From positions 1-64,000 of the forward strand of contig NZ_JAHKRC010000008.1 in assembly GCF_019345465.1 (NCBI RefSeq): a DNA stretch of 64,000 nt, given 5' to 3'. Below, piece by piece: positions 7,802-16,016 of the stretch; the first letter of the stretch is position 1, and every line of letters begins with the position of its first letter. Both the position numbers and the translations under genes were made by a program. The stretch is from Pseudomonas sp. NKUCC02_KPG. GTDB taxonomy: Bacteria > Pseudomonadota > Gammaproteobacteria > Pseudomonadales > Pseudomonadaceae. The notes under the pieces were generated by a model. It was not told the origin of the DNA. It ran no database searches and saw nothing but the letters and a program-made list of their open reading frames with translations.

Positions 7802-7885
7802 GGGAGCGGACTTGCTCGCGATGACGCCACTGCGGTGTACCTGAGAGAGCGCGCCGCCTGCATCGCGAGCAAGCCCGCTCCCACA
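7802..7885. repeat. Paired REP element
   Basis: Two inverted copies of the Pseudomonas REP core (GGGAGCGGACTTGCTCGCGA and its inverse with CCCGCTCCCACAG) flank a short centre. It lies between the dehydratase and the XylX-like gene of one operon. Confidence 0.9.
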
Positions 7886-7904
7886 GGTCATGTGTCCATA
7901 GTGT

Positions 7905-9689
7905 TTAGTGAGAGTGGCGGGGCGGGCCGTTTTCCGGGATCACGCGCCAGTACAGTGTTGCCGGTTCCAGGCAGCCGCCCGTGGACAACTGGCCTACCAG
8001 TTGGCGATACAGTTCCTGCCACGGCGTTTGCGACGGGGCCAGCGGTGGCAGGGGTTCCTGGCGACGCTCGTTGAGCACGCTTTCGTCCACCAGCAAATTG
8101 ACACTGCGCGCATTCAGGTCGACGCGCAGGCGATCCCCCGTGCGCAGCAACGACAGGCCGCCGCCCACGGCAGACTCCGGAGACATGTTGAGAATCGACG
8201 GGCTGGCCGAGGTGCCGCTTTGACGGCCATCGCCCATGCACGGCAGCGAGTCGATCCCGGCCTTGATCAGGTTGGAAGGCGGTGCCATGTTCACCACCTC
8301 GCCACTGCCGGGAAAACCGACAGTGCCGCAGCCGCGAATCACCAGAATGCAGCGTTCATCGATGTCCAGCGTCGGGTCGTTGATGCGCGCCTGATAGTCT
8401 TCGGGCCCCTCGAACACAATGGCTCGCGCTTCGAAGCTGTTGGGTTGCAACGGGTCGCTGAGATAGGTCTTGCGGAAGGCTTCACCCACCACCGACATTT
8501 TCATGATGGCGCTGTCGAAGAAGTTGCCGCTGAGCACGATAAAACCGGCGCGGTGCATCAGCGGATCTTCGTACGAGCGGATCACGTCGCGATCGCCGGT
8601 GACGGTGTCGGCAACCACTTCTCCCATGCTGCGGCCACTGACGGTGAGGCAGTCGCGGTGCAGGCGCCCAACCTTGTCCAGTTCATGCATCACTGCCGGT
8701 ACGCCGCCCGCGCGGTGGAAGCTTTCGCCAAGGTATTCACCGGCAGGCATGCAGTTGACGAGCAACGGGACGTCTTCGCCCACACGCTGCCAGTCTTCCA
8801 GCGACAGATCGATGCCACTGTGGCGGGCAATGGCAATCAAGTGTGGCGGGCAGTTGGTGGACGCGCCCAGTGCCGAGGCCACGGCGATGGCGTTTTCAAA
8901 GGCGGCGTGGGTCATGATGTGCGATGGGCGCACGTCTTCGCGCACCAGGTCGACGATGCGCATGCCGGTGGCATAGGCCATTTGACCGCGCTCGCGGTAC
9001 GGTGCCGGAATGCTCGCGCAACCAGGCAGCGACATGCCCAGTGCTTCGGCCAGTGCGTTCATGGAAAGCGCGGTGCCCATCGTGTTGCAGTGGCCCACGG
9101 ACGGCGATGAAGCCGTGGTCAGGGTCATGAACCCTTCGTAGTCGATCTCCCCTGCGCTGAGCAGGTTGCGCGCATGCCACAGGACGGTGCCGGAGCCGAT
9201 GCGCTGGCCTTTGTGCCAGCCGTCGAGCATTGGCCCGCCGGACAGCACGATAGAGGGCAAGTCAGTGGTGGCCGCCGCCATCAGGCAGGCCGGGGTGGTC
9301 TTGTCGCAGCCGGTGGTCAGCACGACGCCGTCCAGCGGGTAGCCGTGAAGCACTTCCACCAGGCCCAGATAGGCGAGGTTGCGATCCAGCGCCGCGGTTG
9401 GGCGACGTGACTGTTCGGCGATCGGGTGCACCGGGAATTCCATCGGAATGCCCCCCGCGTCGCGAATACCGTCCTTGACCCGCTTGGCCAGTTCGATGTG
9501 GTGGCGGTTGCAGGGCGTGAGGTCGCTGCCGGTCTGGGCAATACCGATGATGGGCCGTCCCGATTGCAGTTCGGCCCGGGTCAGGCCCTGGTTCATGTAG
9601 CGCTCAACGTACAGCGCAGTAAGGTCGGCGTGGCTTGGATCGTCGAACCACAGCTGGCTGCGCAGGCGGCGTGGGGTTGAATCGGTCAT
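7905..9689 (-). CDS. IlvD/Edd family sugar-acid dehydratase, XylD-like
   Basis: A 594-residue dehydratase closely resembling D-xylonate dehydratase XylD: it shares the MTALY-like N-terminus, GKPIIGIAQTGSD-type segment and a PRHxH C-terminus. Cys60 (LTPCNRHH), Cys128 (TTGCDK) and Cys201 (VGHCNTMG) match the three iron-sulfur ligands of this enzyme class. The family removes water from aldonates to give 2-keto-3-deoxy-aldonates. It starts 16 bases after the dehydrogenase at 9706-10590 in one operon. D-xylonate, L-arabinonate, D-arabinonate, D-galactonate or D-fuconate are all possible substrates, because family members differ and often act on several. Confidence 0.85.
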   Translation of the reverse strand: MTDSTPRRLRSQLWFDDPSHADLTALYVERYMNQGLTRAELQSGRPIIGIAQTGSDLTPCNRHHIELAKRVKDGIRDAGGIPMEFPVHPIAEQSRRPTAALDRNLAYLGLVEVLHGYPLDGVVLTTGCDKTTPACLMAAATTDLPSIVLSGGPMLDGWHKGQRIGSGTVLWHARNLLSAGEIDYEGFMTLTTASSPSVGHCNTMGTALSMNALAEALGMSLPGCASIPAPYRERGQMAYATGMRIVDLVREDVRPSHIMTHAAFENAIAVASALGASTNCPPHLIAIARHSGIDLSLEDWQRVGEDVPLLVNCMPAGEYLGESFHRAGGVPAVMHELDKVGRLHRDCLTVSGRSMGEVVADTVTGDRDVIRSYEDPLMHRAGFIVLSGNFFDSAIMKMSVVGEAFRKTYLSDPLQPNSFEARAIVFEGPEDYQARINDPTLDIDERCILVIRGCGTVGFPGSGEVVNMAPPSNLIKAGIDSLPCMGDGRQSGTSASPSILNMSPESAVGGGLSLLRTGDRLRVDLNARSVNLLVDESVLNERRQEPLPPLAPSQTPWQELYRQLVGQLSTGGCLEPATLYWRVIPENGPPRHSH

Positions 9690-9705
9690 GGCAGGCTCCA
9701 GCAGA

Positions 9706-10590
9706 TTATTCGGGCAAAGGGTTGTTGCGGCGCACTTGGCGGATCAGTCCGGCGTGGTCGAGTTCGCCGTCACCGGCCTCGACCATCGCTGCAAACAGAC
9801 TGTCCACCAGGGTGCCCACGGGCAGGTTCAGGCCCAGCTTTTGCGCTTGGGCGAGGGCGGTCCGGGTGTCCTTGAGTTGCCACTTGGCCGGGCCGCCGGG
9901 GGTGAAGTCGTTGTTAAGCATGCGTTGGCCGTGTTGACGCCAGATCGGCGAATCGATGAAGCCACCCATCAACGCTTCGTGGACTTTTGACGGGTCGGCG
10001 CCGCCGCGCTCGGCCAGCAGCAGGCCTTCGGCGACGGTGGCGATGGTGCTGGCGACAATCAACTGGTTGACCAGTTTGGACAGTTCGCCAGTGCCCGCCG
10101 GGCCGACGTGTACCGGGCGGCCCATGGCGGCCAGCACCTCGCGGCCTTGCTCGAAGGCCACGGTTTCACCACCTACCATGATCGCCAGGCTGGCTTCCCG
10201 CGCCCCACGCTCGCCCCCCGACACCGGGGCGTCGAGGTAGCGCAGGCCACGTTCGGCACATAGCCGTGCCTGTGCGGCGGCGGTGTCGACCGGGATCGAA
10301 CTCATCACAATCACCAGCGCACCCGGCGCCAGGGCCAGGGCAGCGCCGTTCTCGCCAAACAGCACCTCGTCGCAGGTCGGGCCATCGCTGAGCATGCAGA
10401 TCAGCACCTGGGCGCCGTTTGCGGCATGCGCCGGGGCCTGAAAAGCCTCGGCACCTTGTGCCGCGAGTGCCTGCGCCCTGGCGGGAGAACGGTTCCATGC
10501 CCGCACCGGGAAGCCTGCGTGCAGCAGGTTGCGGGCCATGGGCTGGCCCATGATCCCGGTACCGATGAAGGCTACGGTTGGCAGGCTCAT
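9706..10590 (-). CDS. NAD(P)-dependent beta-hydroxyacid dehydrogenase (3-hydroxyisobutyrate/tartronate semialdehyde type)
   Basis: A 294-residue member of the 3-hydroxyisobutyrate dehydrogenase family. The N-terminal Rossmann motif is AFIGTGIMGQPMARNL; the substrate loop DAPVSGGERGA and the catalytic lysine in GELSKLVNQLI are present. Relatives include tartronate semialdehyde reductase (GarR) and L-threonate dehydrogenase (LtnD). Its ATG overlaps the stop of the MFS gene by four bases (ATGA), implying translational coupling. In this context it could reduce a semialdehyde product or oxidise a short hydroxy-acid. Confidence 0.8.
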   Translation of the reverse strand: MSLPTVAFIGTGIMGQPMARNLLHAGFPVRAWNRSPARAQALAAQGAEAFQAPAHAANGAQVLICMLSDGPTCDEVLFGENGAALALAPGALVIVMSSIPVDTAAAQARLCAERGLRYLDAPVSGGERGAREASLAIMVGGETVAFEQGREVLAAMGRPVHVGPAGTGELSKLVNQLIVASTIATVAEGLLLAERGGADPSKVHEALMGGFIDSPIWRQHGQRMLNNDFTPGGPAKWQLKDTRTALAQAQKLGLNLPVGTLVDSLFAAMVEAGDGELDHAGLIRQVRRNNPLPE

Positions 10591-11957
10591 GCTTTGCCTC
10601 CAGCCGCCGGGACCATTTGCTCGCCAATCTGCGACACCTTGTTGCGTGGCATCAGCACCATGCCCAGGCCACCCAGGCCGACCAGTGCAGCAATCACCAT
10701 GAAGCCTGGGGTGTAGCTGCCGGTGACGGTGAACAGATAGCCGGTCAGGTAAGGGCCGATAAAGCCGCTGAGGTTACCGATGGAGTTGATCAGGCCAATC
10801 CCCACGGCGGCCCCGACGCCCGTCAGTACTTGCCCCGGGACGGCCCAGAACACGTTGATCGCGCTGTAAACACCCATCGCCAGAAGGATGAAACCGACGA
10901 CGATGATCCACGGCTGGTTGAGCCACAGCGCCACGGCAATGGACACGGCCGCGAGCATGGCGGCGCCGCCGGCATGCCAGTGACGTTCTTGCAGGCGATC
11001 AGAGCGACGGCTCCACCAGATCATCGCCACAGCGGCGACGGCGTAAGGGATGGCGGTGATCAGGCCGTTCTGCATGAGGCCGATCTCCAGCCCGAACGAG
11101 CCACGGAACGAGGCCAGTACGGTGGGCATGAAGAAGTTCATCGCGTTGGAGCCCGACGTGATGCCGAAATACACCAGCGCCAGCAGCCATACCTGACGGT
11201 TGCACAGTGCCTTGCGGATCATCTGGCCTTTGGTCGGTTGAATGCCCACCACCAGCGGTTTGTTGCGCTCTTCCTGGGCCAGGGTGTTGATCAGCCAGTT
11301 GCGCTGTTTGTCGGTCAGCCAGTGAGCATCCGCCGGGTGGTCGGTGAGGTAGAAGTAGCACACCACACCGAGGATCACGGCCGGTACGGCCTCAACGATG
11401 TACATCAGGCGCCAGCCGACCAAGCCCCAGGCATCGCCCAGTTCCATCAGGCCTACCGACAGGGGCGCGCCGATGATTTGTGCAATGGGAACGCCCAGGT
11501 AAAAGGTAGCGATCATGCGGGCGCGGTAACGGCTCGGGAACCACAGCGACAGCAGGTAAATGACCCCCGGAAAGAACCCGGCCTCAGCGATACCCAGCAG
11601 TACGCGCAGGGAGACGAAGTGCACGGGCGTCTGCAAAAAGCCCATGGCCCCTGCGATGATGCCCCAGGTCACCATGATCCGTGCAATCCAGACACGGGCG
11701 CCGTAGCGGTGCAGCAGAATGTTGCTCGGCACTTCGAACATGAAGTAGCCGAGGAAGAAAATACCCGCGCCCAGGCCATAAATGGTCTGGCTGATGCCGA
11801 TGTCTTCGTTCATCCGCAGTGCGGCGAACCCGACGTTGTTGCGGTCCAGGAAGGCGACCACAAACAGCAGGATAAGAAAGGGGATCATGCGTTTGGTAAC
11901 GCGCTTGATCGTCTGTTGTTCGATGTCGGAGACATCGGGAAGTGGCGTTGTGGTCAT
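10587..11957 (-). CDS. MFS transporter, anion:cation symporter family
   Basis: A 456-residue protein with twelve predicted membrane segments. The FLDRNNVGFAAL motif in segment 1 and RVLLGIAEAGFFPGVIYLL mark the ACS family, whose members take up carboxylates such as aldonates, hexuronates, tartrate and phthalate. It is followed by the dehydrogenase with an ATGA overlap, so it probably brings in the acid this cluster degrades. Confidence 0.85.
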   Translation of the reverse strand: MTTTPLPDVSDIEQQTIKRVTKRMIPFLILLFVVAFLDRNNVGFAALRMNEDIGISQTIYGLGAGIFFLGYFMFEVPSNILLHRYGARVWIARIMVTWGIIAGAMGFLQTPVHFVSLRVLLGIAEAGFFPGVIYLLSLWFPSRYRARMIATFYLGVPIAQIIGAPLSVGLMELGDAWGLVGWRLMYIVEAVPAVILGVVCYFYLTDHPADAHWLTDKQRNWLINTLAQEERNKPLVVGIQPTKGQMIRKALCNRQVWLLALVYFGITSGSNAMNFFMPTVLASFRGSFGLEIGLMQNGLITAIPYAVAAVAMIWWSRRSDRLQERHWHAGGAAMLAAVSIAVALWLNQPWIIVVGFILLAMGVYSAINVFWAVPGQVLTGVGAAVGIGLINSIGNLSGFIGPYLTGYLFTVTGSYTPGFMVIAALVGLGGLGMVLMPRNKVSQIGEQMVPAAGGKA

Positions 11958-12010
11958 ATCGCACGGCCTCAGTTTTTATTGTTGTGTGTAACGCGAGCTT
12001 TTTTGCTTTT

Positions 12011-12098
12011 TGTGGGAGCGGGCTTGCTCGCGATAAAGGCGACGCGGTGTCACTGAACAACCGCATCGATCCCGTCGCGAGCAAGCCCGCACCCACAG
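12011..12098. repeat. Paired REP element
   Basis: Inverted REP cores TGTGGGAGCGGGCTTGCTCG and its complement surround a 38-base centre. It lies between the DenD-like gene and the MFS gene of the sugar-acid operon. Confidence 0.9.
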
Positions 12099-12108
12099 AG
12101 GTGTGGGG

Positions 12109-13083
12109 TTATTTGGGGGCCGTATCCTCGATATGGGCGCGCACGATGGCGTCGAAGTCCGGGTCGGCGGTAAAGCCCAGTGCCCGGGCGCGAGGGGCCT
12201 GGACCTTGCTCGGCCAGCTTTCGACGATGCGCTGGATGGTGGCGTCCGGCTCCCAGCGAATCAGTTGGGTGACGTCCTCACCGGCGACCCGTTGCAGCGC
12301 CGAGACCATGTCCGCCACGGTGGTGGTCACACCCGGCAGCGGGATGATGCGTTCGTTGCCCAGGGTTTGCGGCGACAGGGTCATGCCCAGCAACATCGAT
12401 TCGATAATGCGACGCGGCGAGGTCAGGTACACCTGGGTGTCCGGGCGCACCGGGCAGACGGCAGGCAGGCCTGCCAGCGGTTCGCGGATGATCGAGCTGA
12501 AGAAGGTCGATGCCGCTTTGTTCGGCTTGCCGGGGCGCACGGCCACCGTTGGCAGGCGCAGCACGCGGCCATCGACAAAGCCCTTGCGCGCATAGTCGGC
12601 CACCAGCAGTTCGCCCACGGCTTTTTGCATGCCGTAGGAGGACTGAGGGGTGAGTACGGTGTTGTCATCGACCACAGGCGGCAGCGTGCCGCCAAATACG
12701 GCGAAGCCGCTGGCATACACAAAGCGCGGTGCGTTGCCCTGTTTGCGCAGGGTTTCGAGCAGCAACATCAGGCCGTGCAGGTTGACCTGCATGCCGAGGT
12801 CGAAATCCGCCTCGGCAGCCGAGCTGACCACCGCTGCCAGGTGCCATACCAGATCCACGCCGTCAGTCACCCGGGCGATGACTTCAGGGTCAGCCACATC
12901 ACCGGTCACCAGTTCGATGCGCGGATCACTGGGCAGGTCTTCGCCCGCAAAGGCATCAAACAGCACGATGCGTTCAATGGCACGAGGTGCCTGGCCTTCG
13001 AGGGTCAGGGTGTTCAGGTCAAGCAGACGCTGAGCCAGTTGCTTGCCGATAAAGCCGGTACCGCCGGTGATTAGAATTCTCAT
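12109..13083 (-). CDS. NAD-dependent epimerase/dehydratase family enzyme, D-erythronate dehydrogenase (DenD)-like
   Basis: A 324-residue extended SDR. GGTGFIG at residues 7-13 is the NAD site and SSYGMQK supplies the Tyr-x3-Lys pair. The sequence resembles DenD, which oxidises D-erythronate to 2-oxo-D-tetronate in tetronate catabolism. The partner enzymes of that route (OtnI isomerase, OtnC, kinase) are absent here, so it may oxidise or epimerise another acid. It starts after AGGGGCTGTAC. It sits between the FAH hydrolase and the MFS gene; the reading frame open upstream is not coding. Confidence 0.75.
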   Translation of the reverse strand: MRILITGGTGFIGKQLAQRLLDLNTLTLEGQAPRAIERIVLFDAFAGEDLPSDPRIELVTGDVADPEVIARVTDGVDLVWHLAAVVSSAAEADFDLGMQVNLHGLMLLLETLRKQGNAPRFVYASGFAVFGGTLPPVVDDNTVLTPQSSYGMQKAVGELLVADYARKGFVDGRVLRLPTVAVRPGKPNKAASTFFSSIIREPLAGLPAVCPVRPDTQVYLTSPRRIIESMLLGMTLSPQTLGNERIIPLPGVTTTVADMVSALQRVAGEDVTQLIRWEPDATIQRIVESWPSKVQAPRARALGFTADPDFDAIVRAHIEDTAPK

Positions 13084-13121
13084 GTACAGCCCCTGTTTCT
13101 TATAGTTGTTTGAGCGGTGAA

Positions 13122-13970
13122 TCAGTCGGCCTGCACGGTGCGCTGGCGCTGTTCGCCCAGGCCGCTGATGCCCAGGCGCATTTCCTGACCCGGGCGCAGA
13201 TAGACCGGCGACGGCTTGACGCCCAGGCCCACACCCGGTGGCGTACCGGTGGAAATCACATCGCCTGGTTGCAGCGACATGCAGCGGCTCAGGTAGGCAA
13301 TCAATGCCGGGATCTGGAACACCATCGTGCGGGTATTGCCGTTCTGGTAGCGCTGTCCATCTACCTCTAGCCACAGGTCGAGCTGGTGTGGATCGGTGAT
13401 TTCATCACGGGTCACCAGCCACGGGCCGAGGGGGCCGAAGGTGTCGAACCCCTTGCCCTTGTCCCAGGTGCCGCCACGCTCCAGCTGCCATTCGCGTTCG
13501 GACACATCGTTGATCACGCAGTAACCGGCCACGTGTTCCAGTGCGTTGTGTTCGTTGATATTGCGGCCGCCCTTGCCGATCACCACGCCCAACTCGACTT
13601 CCCAGTCGGTCTTGGTCGAGTCGCGGGGAATTTCTACGTTATCGTTCGGGCCGCAGATGGCGCTGGTCCATTTACTGAACACCACCGGTTCCGACGGCAC
13701 GGCCAGACCGGACTCTGCGGCGTGGTCCGCATAGTTGAGACCGATGCAGATGAACTTGCCGACCTGGCCGACACAGGCGCCGATACGGGGCGAACCACTG
13801 ACCAGCGGCAGGGTGGCGGGGTCGATCTTGCTGAGTGCGGCCAGGCTTTCGGGGTTGAGCGCGGAGCCTGCGACATCGGCGATGTGCGCCGACACATCAC
13901 GGATATTGCCTTGAGCATCCAGCAGACCGGGTTTTTCCTGACCTTTATCGCCGTAGCGCAGCAGTTTCAT
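13122..13970 (-). CDS. FAH-family hydrolase, 2,4-diketo-3-deoxy-fuconate hydrolase type
   Basis: A 282-residue fumarylacetoacetate hydrolase-fold enzyme. The DWEVELGVVIGKGG and FSKWTSAICGPND segments hold the acidic metal ligands. Relatives split 2,4-diketo-3-deoxy acids into pyruvate and a hydroxy-acid. It has the same length as the FAH protein at 23681-24529 and very similar sequence, so it is a paralogue of the fucose-pathway enzyme. The start at ATG 13970 follows AAAGGAGC. Together with the neighbouring SDR it could cleave an oxidised 2-keto-3-deoxy acid; glycolate or lactate would be the second product depending on chain length. Confidence 0.82.
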   Translation of the reverse strand: MKLLRYGDKGQEKPGLLDAQGNIRDVSAHIADVAGSALNPESLAALSKIDPATLPLVSGSPRIGACVGQVGKFICIGLNYADHAAESGLAVPSEPVVFSKWTSAICGPNDNVEIPRDSTKTDWEVELGVVIGKGGRNINEHNALEHVAGYCVINDVSEREWQLERGGTWDKGKGFDTFGPLGPWLVTRDEITDPHQLDLWLEVDGQRYQNGNTRTMVFQIPALIAYLSRCMSLQPGDVISTGTPPGVGLGVKPSPVYLRPGQEMRLGISGLGEQRQRTVQAD

Positions 13971-14012
13971 AAAAGCTCCTTTATCCAAATAAGAAGAGTG
14001 CAGCCATTTCCT

Positions 14013-14083
14013 ATAGCCGCTGCCGCAGGCCCTTCAAAAGCGGGGTAGCTGCGCTACCCATCGCAGCCTTCGGCAGCGACTAC
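14013..14083. repeat. Second REP-like family element
   Basis: ATAGCCGCTGCCGCAGGC at one end pairs with GCCTTCGGCAGCGACTAC at the other. This is a different family from the GGGAGCGGGC REPs and recurs at 36566 and 48080. It lies between the SDR and FAH genes of the sugar-acid operon. Confidence 0.75.
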
Positions 14084-14096
14084 AGTGAGTCTGGTT

Positions 14097-14837
14097 TCAG
14101 TTGCTCATCCCGCCATCAATCACCTGGGTCGTGCCGGTGGTGTAACTGCTGGCATCGCTGGCCAGGTACAGCGCCAACCGGGCGATTTCTTCAGCGTTGC
14201 CAATGCGGCCCATGGGCTGGCGGTCGACGAAAGCCTGGTACACCTCGGCTTCGGAGCGCCCTTGCTCAAGTGCCTGCTGGGCGATGCGCTGGCGCAGCGA
14301 CGGGGAGTCCACCGTGCCGGGGCAAATGGCGTTGCAGCGAATGCCCTGGCCTACGTAGTCGGCGGCCACCGATTTGGTCAGGCCGATCACGGCGGCTTTG
14401 CTGGCGGTGTAGGCAAAGCGGTTGGGCACACCTTTGACGCTGGAGGCCACCGAAGCCATGTTGATGATCGAGCCACCACCGTTGCTCAACATGCCTGGCA
14501 AGAAGGCACGGATCATCCGGTACATGGCCGTTACGTTGAGGTCGAAAGAGAATTGCCAGGCCTGTTCGTCGCACTCAAGGACGGCACCGCTGTGCACGTA
14601 ACCGGCGCAGTTGAACAGCACGTCCACGTTGCCCACCTGTTGGCAGATCGCGTCAATGTCCGAGGCACGGGTCACGTCCAGAGACAGGGTTTGAATGCCG
14701 GGAATGTCGTGCAATGCTTCGATATGCAGGTCGGTGGCGATGACCTGAGCGCCGGCATCCCGAAAGGCCAGTACCGATGCGCGGCCTATGCCCTGCGCTG
14801 CAGCGGTGATCAGAACGCGTTTGTTGGCTAGGTTCAT
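14097..14837 (-). CDS. SDR oxidoreductase, 2-keto-3-deoxy-fuconate/pentonate dehydrogenase type
   Basis: A 246-residue classical short-chain dehydrogenase. It has the nucleotide motif ITAAAQGIGRAS, an NCAG motif, and YTASK as the catalytic Tyr/Lys. It is a close paralogue of the SDR at 24612-25352 (shared VTAMYRMIRAFLPGML and SSVKGVPNRFAY). Family members oxidise C4 of 2-keto-3-deoxy-L-fuconate or L-rhamnonate, and related enzymes act on 2-keto-3-deoxy-pentonate. It is the first gene of the leftward cluster, divergent from the LysR gene that probably controls it. Confidence 0.82.
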   Translation of the reverse strand: MNLANKRVLITAAAQGIGRASVLAFRDAGAQVIATDLHIEALHDIPGIQTLSLDVTRASDIDAICQQVGNVDVLFNCAGYVHSGAVLECDEQAWQFSFDLNVTAMYRMIRAFLPGMLSNGGGSIINMASVASSVKGVPNRFAYTASKAAVIGLTKSVAADYVGQGIRCNAICPGTVDSPSLRQRIAQQALEQGRSEAEVYQAFVDRQPMGRIGNAEEIARLALYLASDASSYTTGTTQVIDGGMSN

Positions 14838-14891
14838 GACAAGAGTCCGTTGTTATTATTTGGCGCAACCCCTTCACACTAAAGTTGCTTT

Positions 14892-14918
14892 GCGATAATC
14901 GCCAATGAGATATTCTCA
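14892..14918. promoter_or_regulatory. Candidate LysR operator region
   Basis: Two palindromes lie between the divergent SDR and LysR genes: GCGAT-A-ATCGC at 14892-14902 and TGAGA-TAT-TCTCA at 14906-14918. The second is a T-N11-A dyad, the usual LysR box form. Their spacing suits a recognition and an activation site. Confidence 0.55.
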
Positions 14919-14943
14919 GGACTTAATAACCGGAGGTTATCGG

Positions 14944-15900
14944 ATGGCGGATGTCGGGTTTAACCAACTGTGCAACTGGCTGCGGTTTCGCCATTTGGTG
15001 CTTATCGACACGCTGGCGCGCACGCAAAACATGCATGCCACCGCGCAGGAAATGAGCATCAGCCAGCCAGCAGTCAGCAAGATGCTGCGTGAGATCGAGC
15101 ACCAATTGGGTTTCGACGTCTTTGCCCGTTTGCCGCGCAGCATGACGCTTACCGATCTGGGTACCCACGTGGCCCGGTTCGCCCAGATCGCGTTGAACGA
15201 TACCGGCCAGTTCGTCAGCCAGATCAATCATCTGCGCCAGGGCGGGCATGGCCTGCTGAAGGTCGGCACTATCTATGCGGCAACGGCTCTGGCGGTGCCC
15301 GCGGCGATTGTGAGGGTCAAGCAGCAGTGGCCGTTGCTCACCGTGCAAGTGCTTGAAGGCACCAGTGCCAACATGCTGACCCTGCTTGAACACAAGGAAC
15401 TGGACCTGGTGGTGGCCCGGTTTACCCTCGACCGTCACCGTGAACTGTTCGAGTTCCAGGCGCTGGCACCGGAGCCGTTGTGTCTGGTCACCGGCAGTCA
15501 GCATCCGTTGGCGGGGGCCAGCGAAGTCCCCCTGGCCGAACTCGGCAGTTGGCCCTGGGTGATTTACCCCACGGGCACACCGATGCGGGCGCGGGTAGAA
15601 AAAGCCTTTGTCGAGGCGGGTATGCAAACCCCTGAAAACACCGTGGAAACCGTGTCCCTGCAAACCACGATGCAACTGCTGCAAACAACGCCTGCGGTGG
15701 CCATGCTGGCGGAGTCGATGGTCGAGCCGGAAATCCAGGCCGGGCGCTTGACCCGTCTGGCGTTGCCGTTTCCCCTGGTACTGGCGGATTACGGCGTGAT
15801 TACCCGGCGCAACGAAGTGCCTCAGTGGTCTGCCAAAGCCTTTATCGATGCCCTGTTAAGTGGTCCCGATGCCCTGCGCGGTGCTCGCCAGACATCTTGA
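14944..15900 (+). CDS. LysR-family regulator, GbpR-like
   Basis: A 318-residue LysR regulator. The winged helix-turn-helix occupies about residues 15-75 (QNMHATAQEMSISQPAVSKML), followed by an effector-binding domain; the sequence resembles the GbpR group that controls sugar and sugar-acid genes. The reading frame opens at 14905, but ATG 14944 has CCGGAGG seven bases upstream and is preferred. It is divergent from the sugar-acid operon starting at 14837 and is its probable regulator. Confidence 0.85.
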   Translation: MADVGFNQLCNWLRFRHLVLIDTLARTQNMHATAQEMSISQPAVSKMLREIEHQLGFDVFARLPRSMTLTDLGTHVARFAQIALNDTGQFVSQINHLRQGGHGLLKVGTIYAATALAVPAAIVRVKQQWPLLTVQVLEGTSANMLTLLEHKELDLVVARFTLDRHRELFEFQALAPEPLCLVTGSQHPLAGASEVPLAELGSWPWVIYPTGTPMRARVEKAFVEAGMQTPENTVETVSLQTTMQLLQTTPAVAMLAESMVEPEIQAGRLTRLALPFPLVLADYGVITRRNEVPQWSAKAFIDALLSGPDALRGARQTS

Positions 15901-16016
15901 TAACCCTCAGTTATTAACTGATCCAATCATGTGATTGGGCACAGGCCAGATCGCCCTCTAAAGTGAGCGTCGCCCCACCTGCCGGGTAGGGGCGAAACCG
16001 CTCATGAGAGGCGCGA

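Noticed and set aside
7772..7891. N-terminal extension of the XylX-like protein
   Set aside because: The extra codons translate a REP element. ATG 7771 has its own ribosome-binding site.
10578..12056. A 492-codon plus-strand frame opposite the MFS gene
   Set aside because: His/Gln/Arg-rich, no domain, and fully antisense to an ACS transporter with good start and overlap signals.
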